Shown here: positions 1 to 6,996 of the stretch, piece after piece
Numbering within the stretch: the stretch's first letter is position 1
How the letters are laid out: every line of letters starts with the position of its first letter
Assembly: GCA_011620445.1 (NCBI GenBank)
Contig: WOZB01000171.1
Location: 1 to 9,051, forward strand
Direction: 5' to 3'
DNA from: Anaerolineaceae bacterium
GTDB lineage: Bacteria; Chloroflexota; Anaerolineae; Anaerolineales; Anaerolineaceae
DNA: 9,051 nucleotides
Program-made: the position numbers and the translations under genes
The notes under the pieces: generated by a model
Database searches by the model: none
What the model was told of the DNA's origin: nothing
Seen by the model: only the letters and a program-made list of their open reading frames with translations

Positions 1-178
1 GAGGCGTTACAAGCCAGGAATGAGGATCTTTTGAGATAGCTGTCTGCATCAAAGATCTCTTTGGAAAAGTATCGCCAAATCGGTGGTGATACATTATGCG
101 AAAGCACTAAACCTCTTCGAGTGTTACGCCTTCAAATTAAGAACTATCTCAGAAACAAATCAAGGAAAGCAAAGATAT
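1..178. other. Edge region with no supportable gene
   Basis: I see no convincing gene here. On the plus strand, frame 1 is open from the edge for only twelve codons and stops at 37-39 (tag), so it could be the tail of a gene lying to the left, but it is too short to identify. On the minus strand a short ATG-started frame runs off the left edge for about 30 codons, without a well-placed ribosome binding site. No tRNA-like fold or tandem repeat is evident. The stretch is AT-rich near its right end, where it meets the terminator of the glutamate dehydrogenase gene. Confidence 0.4.
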
Positions 179-205
179 AAAAAAAGGGAGGCTGAAAAGC
201 CTCCC
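179..205 (-). terminator. Intrinsic terminator of the glutamate dehydrogenase gene
   Basis: A perfect 8-bp stem (GGGAGGCT at 186-193, AGCCTCCC at 198-205) closes a 4-base loop. Read on the minus strand, it is followed at once by seven T residues (185 down to 179). This is a textbook Rho-independent terminator. It lies about 30 bases past the glutamate dehydrogenase stop codon and points the same way, so it should end that transcript. On the plus strand the stem is not followed by a T-run, so it is directional. Confidence 0.92.
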
Positions 206-234
206 TAAACTAACTTTACTATTCTAATAACGAA

Positions 235-1521
235 CTAAATCCAACCGCGGAGTTCCATGGCCTTGACTACTTTGGCGATGGCAACCATGTAGGCGGCATC
301 GCGCATGACCACTTTTTTATCCAGCGACATGCCCAACACAGAATCAAAAGCCTGAGTCATGGTGTGGTCCAACTTAACCAGCACTTCGTCCTTGGTCCAG
401 TAGAAATTCTGGTCGTTCTGAACGCTCTCAAAATATGAACAGGTAACGCCGCCTGAATTGCAGAGGAAGTCGGGGATGAGGAAAATACCGCGTTGGTTGA
501 TGACCACGTCTGCTTCAGGAGTGGTTGGGCCATTGGCGCCTTCCGCAATGATCTTAACAGCAGAATTAATCAGTTTTACGGTATCGCCGTTGATTTGGCC
601 TTCCAGGGCAGCTGGGATTAAGACATCCACTTTCTTGGAAATCCATGCGCCGCCATCTTCAATTGCATAACCGGCAGCTTTGGCTTTTTCCTTGTCGATG
701 GTACCGTATTGGTCGGTGATGCCCTTGAGGAAGCGGGGGTCGATACCCTCTGCCTTGGTAAAGGTATAGGCGGTTTTGTCGTTGCGATCCCAGCAAGAAA
801 CACAGATTACTTTGCCGCCCAACTGTTCAATAAAGCCAATGGAAGCATATTGGGCAACATTACCGAAGCCTTGCACGGCAGCTGTTGTGGTTTTGGGGTC
901 TATGCCGAGGTGTTTCATGGCCTCACGGACACAATAAATAACGCCATAACCAGTTGCTTCCGTGCGGCCTTGAGAGCCGCCTCCGCCCAGTGGCTTGCCC
1001 GTAATGGCGCCAGGGGTGTATTGGCCAACCAAACGTGAATATTCATCCATCATCCAACCCATCATCTGGGCAGTCGTGCCAACATCGGGAGCAGGAACGT
1101 CTTGGCGGGGGCCAACGTTTCGAACAAGGATGCGAATATAGGCGCGAACCAGCCGTTCTTTTTCGCCGTTGGAGAGCGTAGCTGGGTCGACGATGATGCC
1201 CCCCTTGCCGCCGCCCAGGGGAATATCAGCAACTGCGCATTTCCAGGTCATCCACATTGCCAGGGCGCGAACAGTGTCAACGGTTTCGGCCGGGTGAAAG
1301 CGAATACCACCTTTATTGGGACCGCGGGCATCGTTGTGCTGCACACGGAAACCCTGGAATACTTTTATCTTACCGTCATCCATACGAACAGGGATGCGGA
1401 TGATGAACTCTCGGGCTGGCCAGCGAAGGATTTCGCGGACCTGTTCATCAAGACCTAACTGATCGGCAACATGATCAAATTGGGCTTGTGCCATCTCAAA
1501 AGCGTTTGTCGAACCGGACAT
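235..1521 (-). CDS. gdhA: Glu/Leu/Phe/Val dehydrogenase family, probable glutamate dehydrogenase
   Basis: Predicted NAD(P)-dependent glutamate dehydrogenase, a cytoplasmic enzyme interconverting glutamate and 2-oxoglutarate plus ammonia. The 428 residues match the usual length of the short hexameric class. The N-terminal ELFV dimerisation domain has K70 in GPNKGGIRFH, K94 in MTWKCAVADIPLGGGKGG with the likely catalytic K106, and D146 in PAPDVGT. The C-terminal Rossmann domain has GFGNVA (218-223), AEGANGPTTPEAD (327-338) and the NSGGVTCSYFE segment (355-365). The end of the second Rossmann strand reads VSCWDRND (241-248) rather than the common S-D pair, so NAD or NADP preference cannot be read off. 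The ATG is supported by a Shine-Dalgarno site 7-8 bases upstream. The gene is monocistronic, between its own promoter and terminator, and diverges from the CDGSH gene. Leucine or phenylalanine dehydrogenase is less likely given the length and motifs. Confidence 0.95.
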   Translation of the reverse strand: MSGSTNAFEMAQAQFDHVADQLGLDEQVREILRWPAREFIIRIPVRMDDGKIKVFQGFRVQHNDARGPNKGGIRFHPAETVDTVRALAMWMTWKCAVADIPLGGGKGGIIVDPATLSNGEKERLVRAYIRILVRNVGPRQDVPAPDVGTTAQMMGWMMDEYSRLVGQYTPGAITGKPLGGGGSQGRTEATGYGVIYCVREAMKHLGIDPKTTTAAVQGFGNVAQYASIGFIEQLGGKVICVSCWDRNDKTAYTFTKAEGIDPRFLKGITDQYGTIDKEKAKAAGYAIEDGGAWISKKVDVLIPAALEGQINGDTVKLINSAVKIIAEGANGPTTPEADVVINQRGIFLIPDFLCNSGGVTCSYFESVQNDQNFYWTKDEVLVKLDHTMTQAFDSVLGMSLDKKVVMRDAAYMVAIAKVVKAMELRGWI

Positions 1522-1528
1522 GAATTTC

Positions 1529-1536
1529 TCTCCTTT
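1529..1536 (-). promoter_or_regulatory. Ribosome binding site of glutamate dehydrogenase gene
   Basis: The minus strand reads AAAGGAGA, ending 7 bases before the ATG at 1521. This good Shine-Dalgarno match fixes the start codon and contrasts with the divergent CDGSH gene, which has none. Confidence 0.85.
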
Positions 1537-1546
1537 AGCGTTTTTT

Positions 1547-1562
1547 CATGGCCAATGCCATG
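1547..1562 (-). repeat. Short inverted repeat in the glutamate dehydrogenase leader
   Basis: CATGGC and GCCATG form perfect 6-base arms around CAAT, in the 5' leader and about 10 bases upstream of the ribosome binding site. It could fold as a small RNA hairpin near the translation start. With only 6 bp it may also be chance. Confidence 0.4.
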
Positions 1563-1624
1563 CTTAATTAAGATCTTTGAGGAATATGCAATCTTAAGAG
1601 TACAACGCCTCATACTGTATCTAA

Positions 1625-1652
1625 ATCTTATCCTTAATAGAAAAAGCGTCAA
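1625..1652 (-). promoter_or_regulatory. Probable sigma-70 promoter of glutamate dehydrogenase gene
   Basis: On the minus strand a -35 box TTGACG (1652-1647) and a -10 box TAAGAT (1630-1625) are separated by 16 bases. Transcription should begin near 1618, giving a leader of roughly 97 bases before the ATG. Both boxes are close to consensus and the surroundings are AT-rich. The start site is inferred from sequence alone. Confidence 0.65.
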
Positions 1653-1747
1653 GCCAATTCAACATAATCAGCACCTAATTTGTTCCAATTTTCACTATCT
1701 TTCTCTATTTGGATAAACTTTCTATCCTTGAAAAACCTGAAGCCGAT

Positions 1748-1759
1748 TACAATTGCATT
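1748..1759 (+). promoter_or_regulatory. Putative -10 box placed for leaderless transcription of the CDGSH gene
   Basis: TACAAT (1748-1753) lies exactly six bases before the ATG at 1760, so the expected transcription start coincides with the A of the start codon. No Shine-Dalgarno-like purine run precedes this ATG. A TTGAAA at 1728-1733 is only 14 bases upstream of the box, shorter than normal for a -35, so the -35 contribution is doubtful. Confidence 0.5.
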
Positions 1760-2488
1760 ATGGCTACCGAATCTAACTCAAATCAAATTCGTATCATTTC
1801 GCATGGCCCCTATAGGGTTGAAGGCAATATCCGTTTGTACGTTTATTCTCAGGAAATGTCACCCCAAGGTGAGCCGCTCAGTTGGATCTTTGAAGGGGAG
1901 ATTACCCCTGAGAAGCGTCCTTACCTTCTCTGCCGGTGCGGAAAATCCAAAACATTCCCTTTTTGCGACAACACCCATATCGCCATCGAATTTGATGGAG
2001 ATGAAACCGCCGCAACTGAAAAACCCCTCAAAGTGGATGTCACTTTGCATGCCAATGATGGGCTGACCATCCGCAAATTCCACCCTCTTTGCATGTCATC
2101 TGGTTTTTGCGTGCGGGTTGCAGGTGCTATTGAAGATTACAGCGAGTTCTCTAAGGACCCGGAAGACCACAAAATCGCCATCAAGATGGTAGAGGATTGC
2201 CCTTCTGGCTCTCTTACTTATAGTCTGAGCCCCGACGGGGAAGATATTGAAAAACCCTATGCCATGCAAATAGCCTTAACGCGCGAAGGTGTTGAGAATG
2301 AGCTGGTCAATGGCCCTTATTGGGTGATGGGTTATGTGCCCATCCAACGTTCAGACAAAGTCCCTTTTCTGCCGCGCAACCGGGTTACCTTGTGCTCCTG
2401 CGGCAATTCCCGCCAAAAACCACTCTGCGACGGTATGCATCGAATGCTCGCAGAATATGAGCTTTCAAAAAAGAGACACAGTTTTTAA
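1760..2488 (+). CDS. Tandem CDGSH iron-sulfur protein with central ferredoxin-like (DUF1271-type) domain
   Basis: Predicted cytosolic iron-sulfur protein of 242 residues, probably in electron transfer or cluster handling. Its partners are unknown. It has two CDGSH motifs that would each bind a [2Fe-2S] cluster by three Cys and one His. The first has C58, C60, C69 and H73, with CDNTH in place of CDGSH. The second has C212, C214, C223 and H227, with CDGMH. Between them, C111, C117 and C147 (the latter in CPSGSL) match the divergent single-cluster [4Fe-4S] domain (Fer4_19/DUF1271) often fused to CDGSH domains. No signal peptide or membrane segment is seen. The ATG at 1760 is chosen over an in-frame TTG at 1709, which lacks a ribosome binding site and would place the -10 box inside the gene. 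It diverges from glutamate dehydrogenase and converges with the DUF255 gene. The domain call is firm; the cellular role is not known. Confidence 0.9.
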   Translation: MATESNSNQIRIISHGPYRVEGNIRLYVYSQEMSPQGEPLSWIFEGEITPEKRPYLLCRCGKSKTFPFCDNTHIAIEFDGDETAATEKPLKVDVTLHANDGLTIRKFHPLCMSSGFCVRVAGAIEDYSEFSKDPEDHKIAIKMVEDCPSGSLTYSLSPDGEDIEKPYAMQIALTREGVENELVNGPYWVMGYVPIQRSDKVPFLPRNRVTLCSCGNSRQKPLCDGMHRMLAEYELSKKRHSF

Positions 2489-2577
2489 CCCAAAACCTGG
2501 ACCAGTACAAAACTTTTTATTAACATTTTTGGCCCCAAACCGTGCTGATTAACGGCTTATCTGGGTAGTCTGCAGAT

Positions 2578-4617
2578 TCAGGTCGACTTCAAGGTAGGTA
2601 CAATCTTGTCCAAAAGGACTTTCAAGCCCTCAACGGTCGTTTGGGGAGGATAACAGGTCCCCGCGGCACAAAGGTTGATAGACGGCGTTTCCCCTTTCAT
2701 ATGTGCCATAAAAATCAGCCCGGGAAAGTAATATTGGCGGAAGATATCCATACTTTTCTGCAGAGAATCTGCGTGTAAGTCACCTACAACAGTCAGTTCG
2801 ATGCCAGAGCTGAGCACCTCCTGCATCAGTTGTAAAGCCTCTCCAAAACTGGCTGGGTAATCTGCAGGCTTACTCCCAAGGCTAAGCAACCATGACTGTG
2901 CCAGGGTCTGCCACTCAGGGCGATCCACAATTTTACCCAGTCGTAAGAGCAATTGATGAGCCATGACATTTCCTGAGGGAATAACATTGTCCATCACTTC
3001 TTTGCGGCGGGCAATGAGCCGCTCCGCATCGGAAGCAGTCTGGAAGAAGCCTGGCGCGTTTGGGTCGCCGAAAAGCGCCAAAATCGAGAGCGCCAGGTCT
3101 TCTGCCAGGTTCAAATAATGGACCTCCAGAGTGGATTGGTGGAGTGCCAGGAAGCCCAAACCCAAAGAGGCAAAATCTTCCAGGAACCCACCAATGGGTT
3201 TGGAATCTGCCGCTGGAAGGGTGCGAAAGGCCCTCAGGTTGCCTTGCGCGTCCCGGGTAAGCAGCTGCTCTTCAAGGAATCCCGCACAGGAGATTGCGGC
3301 TTGCAGGTATCGATCATTATTGAGAACGAAAGCTGCCTCAGCCAAGGTTTGTAAGGCAAAGCCATTCCACTCCGCAATAATTTTCTCGTCCCGGTGAGGG
3401 GCTACACGGGTTGAGCGAATGGTATAGAGTTTTTGGAGGGCAGCTTGCCAGTTTTCTGGTTCAGCAAATTCTACAACCTGGTGCAGAATGTTCCACGGCT
3501 GGCCGATCTCATGGAAATTACCACTTGGGCTGGCTCCAAATGCTTTACTGAATGCCTCTGCTTCGCCTTCTCCTAAGATTTGCTCCAGCTCCTCAAAAGT
3601 CCAGGTATAAAACTTACCTTCCTGCCCTTCACTGTCAGCATCCAGCGCGCTATAAAAGCCCCCTTGATCTGAACGCAATTCATTCAATAAAAAATCAAGC
3701 GTGCGCTCAACAATTTGCCGATACTCCCATGTGCCAAAGACTTGCCAGGCATGCAGGTATGTGCTGGCCAGAAGAGCATTATCGTAAAGCATTTTCTCGA
3801 AATGCGGAACCAACCAGCTGCGGTCAGTGCTGTAGCGGTGAAAACCCCCGCCAACCTGATCGTTTATCCCGCCTCTGGCCATTTTTGTCAGGGTTAAGGC
3901 AAGAGTCTGCCTGTAAAAATTAGCAGTTGCCGAACCCTCCCGCAGGATACCTTGCTGAAGCATGAAATCCAGGGCACAGGGCTGCGGAAATTTGGGTGCA
4001 TAACCAAAACCACCTTCACTCTGGTCAACTTGTTTTTGGAGATTAAGACGTGCATCTCTGAGGACCTCCGCAAAGTTGTTCTCAAGATTTTCCGTTCCAT
4101 CTTCACGGGCATTCAAAGACGCCTTTACTTGCCTGCCTACGTCCAGCGCAGCCGTGCGCTGCTCCTGCCAGGCTTGGGCAACGGATGCCAGGATTTCGCT
4201 AAAAGCGGGTATTTGACCGCGGCGCTTGGATGGGAAATATGTGCCTCCAAAGAAAGGCTCGCCACTTGGGGCCAGAAAAAGGGTCATTGGCCAACCGCCG
4301 CTTCCGGTGAGACGCTGTAATGCTTCCATATACAAGGCATCCAGGTCTGGGCGTTCTTCACGGTCGACTTTGATATTGATAAAGTGGCGGTTCATCAAAG
4401 CTGCTATATCTGGGTCCTCAAAACTTTCATGCGCCATCACATGGCACCAGTGGCAGGCAGAATAGCCGATGCTGAGCAGGATGGCTTTATTCTGTGCTTT
4501 GGCTTCAGCAAGTGCTTCTGGACCCCAGGGGTACCAATCCACTGGATTATGGGCATGCTGGCGCAGGTAAGGGCTTGATGATTTGATCAGCCGATTGGAG
4601 TGCTCAGGAGCTTGCAT
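2578..4617 (-). CDS. DUF255/YyaL family thioredoxin-domain protein
   Basis: A 679-residue protein of the YyaL/Spermatogenesis-associated protein 20 family, close to the usual full length. The N-terminal thioredoxin-like domain starts with [19 protein letters not shown] (14-32) and carries the active-site pair C55-H-W-C58 in SACHWCHVM, then GGWP (107-110) and GGTYFP. The rest is the (alpha/alpha)6-barrel part typical of the family, with [23 protein letters not shown] and AEWNGFAL segments. No signal peptide is seen, so it is probably cytoplasmic. The biochemical function of the family is poorly known; a redox role is suggested by the CxxC, and the barrel resembles N-acylglucosamine 2-epimerases and glycosidases. 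It is the last gene of a three-gene operon, overlapping the previous stop codon by 14 bases. ATG at 4617 is preferred; a TTG two codons upstream (4623) is possible, and neither has a strong ribosome binding site, consistent with translational coupling. Confidence 0.9.
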   Translation of the reverse strand: MQAPEHSNRLIKSSSPYLRQHAHNPVDWYPWGPEALAEAKAQNKAILLSIGYSACHWCHVMAHESFEDPDIAALMNRHFINIKVDREERPDLDALYMEALQRLTGSGGWPMTLFLAPSGEPFFGGTYFPSKRRGQIPAFSEILASVAQAWQEQRTAALDVGRQVKASLNAREDGTENLENNFAEVLRDARLNLQKQVDQSEGGFGYAPKFPQPCALDFMLQQGILREGSATANFYRQTLALTLTKMARGGINDQVGGGFHRYSTDRSWLVPHFEKMLYDNALLASTYLHAWQVFGTWEYRQIVERTLDFLLNELRSDQGGFYSALDADSEGQEGKFYTWTFEELEQILGEGEAEAFSKAFGASPSGNFHEIGQPWNILHQVVEFAEPENWQAALQKLYTIRSTRVAPHRDEKIIAEWNGFALQTLAEAAFVLNNDRYLQAAISCAGFLEEQLLTRDAQGNLRAFRTLPAADSKPIGGFLEDFASLGLGFLALHQSTLEVHYLNLAEDLALSILALFGDPNAPGFFQTASDAERLIARRKEVMDNVIPSGNVMAHQLLLRLGKIVDRPEWQTLAQSWLLSLGSKPADYPASFGEALQLMQEVLSSGIELTVVGDLHADSLQKSMDIFRQYYFPGLIFMAHMKGETPSINLCAAGTCYPPQTTVEGLKVLLDKIVPTLKST

Positions 4618-5065
4618 TTTCAATTGCTTTTCTCAGGTTTATGCGCAGATTACTCAAGACCTGCTCGGCTGTTTCACTGCCATATCTGGTCTTGACCGCC
4701 TTATAAAGGTAACCCGGTACTGCCCCTGCATGGCTGGGCACATGAGCTATTGCCAATGCATGCGAGCACGCCCTGGCTGCATAAGTAGCTGCTTCAGAAT
4801 CTGCTTCCCGGGCTGCTGCCAGGCATGGATGGGCAAATTTCCGAGCCTCCCACATACCTTGTTCTCCCCGCACCCAATGCCAACCTGCCTCAACGGCGGC
4901 ACGGGGTCGCTGATCTCCCGGTTGCGCTTCTTCAAAGATTTTGAGCGCTAACTCAACCTCGGTTAATACCCAAACCGTCAGGGATTTATGATCCAAGGCT
5001 GCCATCAACGCCCGCAATTCAGTGTCCTGAGCTAGTCTGAGCAGATCGCTTTTAGTGCCTTGCAT
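4604..5065 (-). CDS. Imm5-like putative immunity family protein
   Basis: A small 153-residue, alanine-rich and mainly helical protein, without signal peptide or membrane segment. The central stretch, [20 protein letters not shown] (49-68), and the following [24 protein letters not shown] part, with H102, H108 and H112, resemble the family annotated as 'putative immunity protein' (Imm5-like). This rests on recalled family features, not a search. It sits between a GNAT acetyltransferase gene, whose stop is 6 bases upstream, and the DUF255 gene, which it overlaps by 14 bases. There is no clear ribosome binding site, so translation is probably coupled. No toxin gene lies next to it, so an antitoxin-like role is unproven here; despite the family name it may be a housekeeping or regulatory helical protein. 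Confidence 0.75.
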   Translation of the reverse strand: MQGTKSDLLRLAQDTELRALMAALDHKSLTVWVLTEVELALKIFEEAQPGDQRPRAAVEAGWHWVRGEQGMWEARKFAHPCLAAAREADSEAATYAARACSHALAIAHVPSHAGAVPGYLYKAVKTRYGSETAEQVLSNLRINLRKAIENASS

Positions 5066-5071
5066 GGTTTA

Positions 5072-5653
5072 CTATTCTTCACGAGAAGGAAAATCCAGCA
5101 TGAAAATTTCCTGCCCACTCTTCTCTGCAACCTTCTTAAAACCTGCTTTCAAATATAACTCGCGGTTTCCATGATACTGGAGTTCCGGCACAGCGTTAGG
5201 CCTGGACGGCAATCCGATCACAGCGGTATAGCCTTCTGCTTTCGACGCTTCTATTGCTGCTTGCAGCAACCGGGAAGCAATGCCCCGATGGCGATAATCC
5301 GGGTGGATCATAAAACACACCACTACTGCAATTCGCCCTTCAGGCAGATAAGGATCCAAAAAACTCTTGAGCCGCAATAGTTTGGCGTGATGATTAGTGT
5401 GACACCAGCCTACAATGCGCTCTCCGTCACGGGCTAAGTAACCGCGAGTGTACCCCCTCGCAACATTGATAAGAGCCATTTCCCTGGCTTTCTCACCCCG
5501 GGTTTTATTCCATTGGTCATCTGAACCGTTGAGGTGGTAATACTGGCAATAGCAACCGCGCCAATGCTCAGCATGTTGAAAGTCCATGTGCTCAAAGAAT
5601 TCCACAAAGTCAAGCGCGTCCCTTGGTTCCAGACTACGAATCTGGATATTCAT
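5072..5653 (-). CDS. GNAT family N-acetyltransferase
   Basis: Predicted acetyl-CoA-dependent N-acyltransferase of 193 residues; the acceptor is unknown. GNAT motif A is clear: VVCFMIHPDYRHRGIASRLL (111-130), with the acetyl-CoA pyrophosphate loop RHRGIA (121-126). The C-terminal motif B region, NRELYLKAGFKKV (163-175), is typical. Near the N terminus is GCYCQYYH (33-40), a CxC plus aromatic signature seen in one subgroup of GNAT proteins whose substrates I cannot name. The ATG has an excellent ribosome binding site. It is the first gene of an operon with the Imm5-like and DUF255 genes and has a strong promoter overlapped by an inverted repeat. Protein, small-molecule or antibiotic acetylation are all possible. 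Confidence 0.88.
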   Translation of the reverse strand: MNIQIRSLEPRDALDFVEFFEHMDFQHAEHWRGCYCQYYHLNGSDDQWNKTRGEKAREMALINVARGYTRGYLARDGERIVGWCHTNHHAKLLRLKSFLDPYLPEGRIAVVVCFMIHPDYRHRGIASRLLQAAIEASKAEGYTAVIGLPSRPNAVPELQYHGNRELYLKAGFKKVAEKSGQEIFMLDFPSREE

Positions 5654-5656
5654 GCA

Positions 5657-5663
5657 ACCTCCT
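5657..5663 (-). promoter_or_regulatory. Strong ribosome binding site of the GNAT gene
   Basis: The minus strand reads AGGAGGT, a near-perfect anti-16S match, ending three bases before the ATG at 5653. It fixes the start of the first gene in the operon. Confidence 0.88.
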
Positions 5664-5664
5664 G

Positions 5665-5680
5665 TTTATCAACAGATAAA
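5665..5680 (-). repeat. Inverted repeat in the GNAT operon leader
   Basis: TTTATC and GATAAA are perfect 6-base arms around a 4-base spacer. The element lies between the -10 box and the ribosome binding site, within the likely transcribed leader. It could be a repressor site or a weak hairpin. The arms are AT-rich, so chance is possible. Confidence 0.4.
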
Positions 5681-5683
5681 ACA

Positions 5684-5711
5684 ATTATAAGAACCTCTTG
5701 ACCGGGGTCAA
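5684..5711 (-). promoter_or_regulatory. Near-consensus sigma-70 promoter of the GNAT/Imm5-like/DUF255 operon
   Basis: On the minus strand TTGACC (5711-5706) and TATAAT (5689-5684) are separated by 16 bases. The -10 is perfect and the -35 differs from TTGACA at one base. The transcription start should be near 5677, about 24 bases before the GNAT start codon. This is the best promoter in the window, and its -35 box overlaps a palindrome at 5698-5711. Confidence 0.78.
5698..5711. promoter_or_regulatory. Palindrome overlapping the -35 box, candidate operator
   Basis: TTGACC-GG-GGTCAA on the plus strand is a perfect inverted repeat with 6-base arms and a 2-base centre. It covers the whole -35 box of the promoter for the GNAT operon and part of the spacer. 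A dimeric repressor bound here would block RNA polymerase. No regulator gene is adjacent, so the binding protein is unknown. Confidence 0.5.
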
Positions 5712-5752
5712 ATCGATTCCACGTCTGCATCTGATTTGAGGATAAATAAGTG

Positions 5753-5789
5753 CATTAAGTAAAGCAGCCGAACTATTGAGTCCGGCTGC
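5753..5789 (-). terminator. Hairpin terminator after the aminotransferase gene
   Basis: The arms at 5764-5774 and 5779-5789 form an 11-bp stem with one G-U pair and a 4-base loop. The outer seven pairs (GCAGCCG/CGGCTGC) are GC-rich. On the minus strand it is followed by TTTACTTAATG, a weak T-tract. It lies about 20 bases past the aminotransferase stop and ends that transcript before the GNAT operon promoter. The stem is strong; the poor U-run is the only reservation. Confidence 0.7.
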
Positions 5790-5808
5790 AAAGTTAAAAG
5801 GGAAGGGC

Positions 5809-6975
5809 TTACTGACAGGTGTTTTTCTTCAGAAAGGTCTCGATGCGCTGGAGAGCTTCTTCAATTTTTTCATACGAAGTGGCGTAGGAAGCCCGAGCAA
5901 AGCCAGCACCCGCGGCTCCGAAGGCTGTACCAGGCACCATCGCCACCCCGGCTTCCTTCAAAAGGCGGTCGCAAAATTCTTCATCACTAAGACCGCAATT
6001 AGATACTTTGGGAAAGGCGTAAAAGGCACCTTTGGGCTCAAAGGTATCCAGACCGAGCCGGTTAAAGCCTTTGACAATGAGTTTTCGGCGGCGGTCATAC
6101 TCTGCAAGCATTTGCTGAACATAAGGTTCGCCCACCCGCAAAGCTTCGATCGCGGCATATTGACTGACCGTTGGCGCAGACATTACCGTGTATTGGTGAA
6201 TACGCACAAGGCCTTGAAGGATGTGCGCAGGCGCGGCTACATAACCAATGCGCCAGCCGGTCATGGCGTAAGCTTTTGAAAAACCTCCCAGCAAGACTGA
6301 GCGCTCGCGCATATTCGGCAAAGAAGGAAAACAAATATGCTCCACACCATAAACCAGGCGGTCATAAATTTCATCAGAAATGACCAATAAATCGTGCTTT
6401 TCAGCAATCTCTGCTATACGCAGCAGGGTTTCCCTGCTGGCGACTGCACCTGTCGGATTGTTGGGATAACCAATAAAAATGGCTTTGGTCCGCGGGGTTA
6501 TTGCCCGTTCGATGAGGTCTGGTTCCGGCTCAAAATTGTCTTTCATAAAGGTGGGAATTTCCACAGCTACACCGCCGGCCAGATCCACTTCTGCCTGGTA
6601 AGAGACGAAACAAGGATTTGGGATGATCACTTCATCGCCCGGGTCGAGAATGGCAGTAAAAATCAGGTATAAGGCTTCAGAAACACCAACCGACATCAAT
6701 ATTTCAGTAGCCGGGTCGTAATTTACGCCATAAAGTTTGTGAATTTGATCGGCAACGGCTTCGCGAAGTTTTATGAGGCCCTGGTTGGAGGTGTAATGTG
6801 TCTCCCCCATTTCAAGAGACTTGATGCCGGCCCGAATAATGGGTTCAGGCGTGGCAAAATCAGGTTCGCCGATACCCAGGGAAATGACATCCTTCATAGT
6901 GGCAACAATATCAAAAAACTTGCGGATCCCCGATGGTTTGAGTTGGGTGATCTTATCAGCTAGAAATTCCTTCAT
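5809..6975 (-). CDS. PLP-dependent aminotransferase class I/II, PatA/aspartate aminotransferase-like
   Basis: Predicted fold-type I pyridoxal-phosphate aminotransferase of 388 residues, a typical length. Visible motifs are the GVSEAL phosphate-binding turn (97-102), PNNPTG with N173, SDEIY with D201 and Y204, the PLP lysine K234 in GGFSKAYAMTGWRIGY, and R361 in FARASYA, the expected substrate-carboxylate arginine. The N-terminal SGIRKF (15-20) and ISLGIGEPDF (31-40) segments match the PatA/YugH-like group of aspartate or aromatic amino acid aminotransferases. Exact amino donor and acceptor cannot be fixed from sequence. It is probably cytoplasmic. It lies 21 bases downstream of the nucleotidyltransferase gene, most likely in one transcript. 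The ATG has AGGAG only 3 bases upstream, which is close but usable. It is not of the DegT/sugar aminotransferase type, so the link to nucleotide sugars is not obvious. Confidence 0.92.
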   Translation of the reverse strand: MKEFLADKITQLKPSGIRKFFDIVATMKDVISLGIGEPDFATPEPIIRAGIKSLEMGETHYTSNQGLIKLREAVADQIHKLYGVNYDPATEILMSVGVSEALYLIFTAILDPGDEVIIPNPCFVSYQAEVDLAGGVAVEIPTFMKDNFEPEPDLIERAITPRTKAIFIGYPNNPTGAVASRETLLRIAEIAEKHDLLVISDEIYDRLVYGVEHICFPSLPNMRERSVLLGGFSKAYAMTGWRIGYVAAPAHILQGLVRIHQYTVMSAPTVSQYAAIEALRVGEPYVQQMLAEYDRRRKLIVKGFNRLGLDTFEPKGAFYAFPKVSNCGLSDEEFCDRLLKEAGVAMVPGTAFGAAGAGFARASYATSYEKIEEALQRIETFLKKNTCQ

Positions 6976-6978
6976 ATT

Positions 6979-6983
6979 CTCCT
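6979..6983 (-). promoter_or_regulatory. Ribosome binding site of the aminotransferase gene
   Basis: AGGAG on the minus strand lies just 3 bases before the ATG at 6975, in the 21-base gap after the nucleotidyltransferase stop codon. The short spacing may lower initiation, but no better start lies nearby downstream. Confidence 0.7.
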
Positions 6984-6996
6984 ACTTGTCCCTTGG

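Noticed and set aside
709..1038. Plus-strand open frames inside the glutamate dehydrogenase gene (also 1102-1458)
   Set aside because: They lie antisense to a gene with clear family motifs, show no family motif themselves and lack ribosome binding sites.
1563..1572. CTTAATTAAG palindrome in the glutamate dehydrogenase leader
   Set aside because: It is an AT-rich 10-base palindrome of a kind expected by chance in an AT-rich leader, with no second copy nearby.
1709..1759. TTG start at 1709 for the CDGSH protein
   Set aside because: No ribosome binding site precedes it, the added residues look random, and the -10-like box at 1748 points to the ATG at 1760.
2489..2577. Terminator between the convergent CDGSH and DUF255 genes
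   Set aside because: Only weak stems such as CCGT/ACGG with an 8-base loop, and a short TTTGG/CCAAA symmetry, are present. None is followed by a convincing T-run in the right direction.
4604..5065. Toxin-antitoxin or defence module around the immunity-like gene
   Set aside because: The neighbours are a GNAT enzyme and a DUF255 protein. GNAT toxins are normally paired with a small DNA-binding antitoxin (RHH or Xre type), and neither is visible here.
5776..6279. Long plus-strand open frame antisense to the aminotransferase
   Set aside because: It is a shadow of a strongly supported gene and begins near the terminator hairpin; no domain features are visible.
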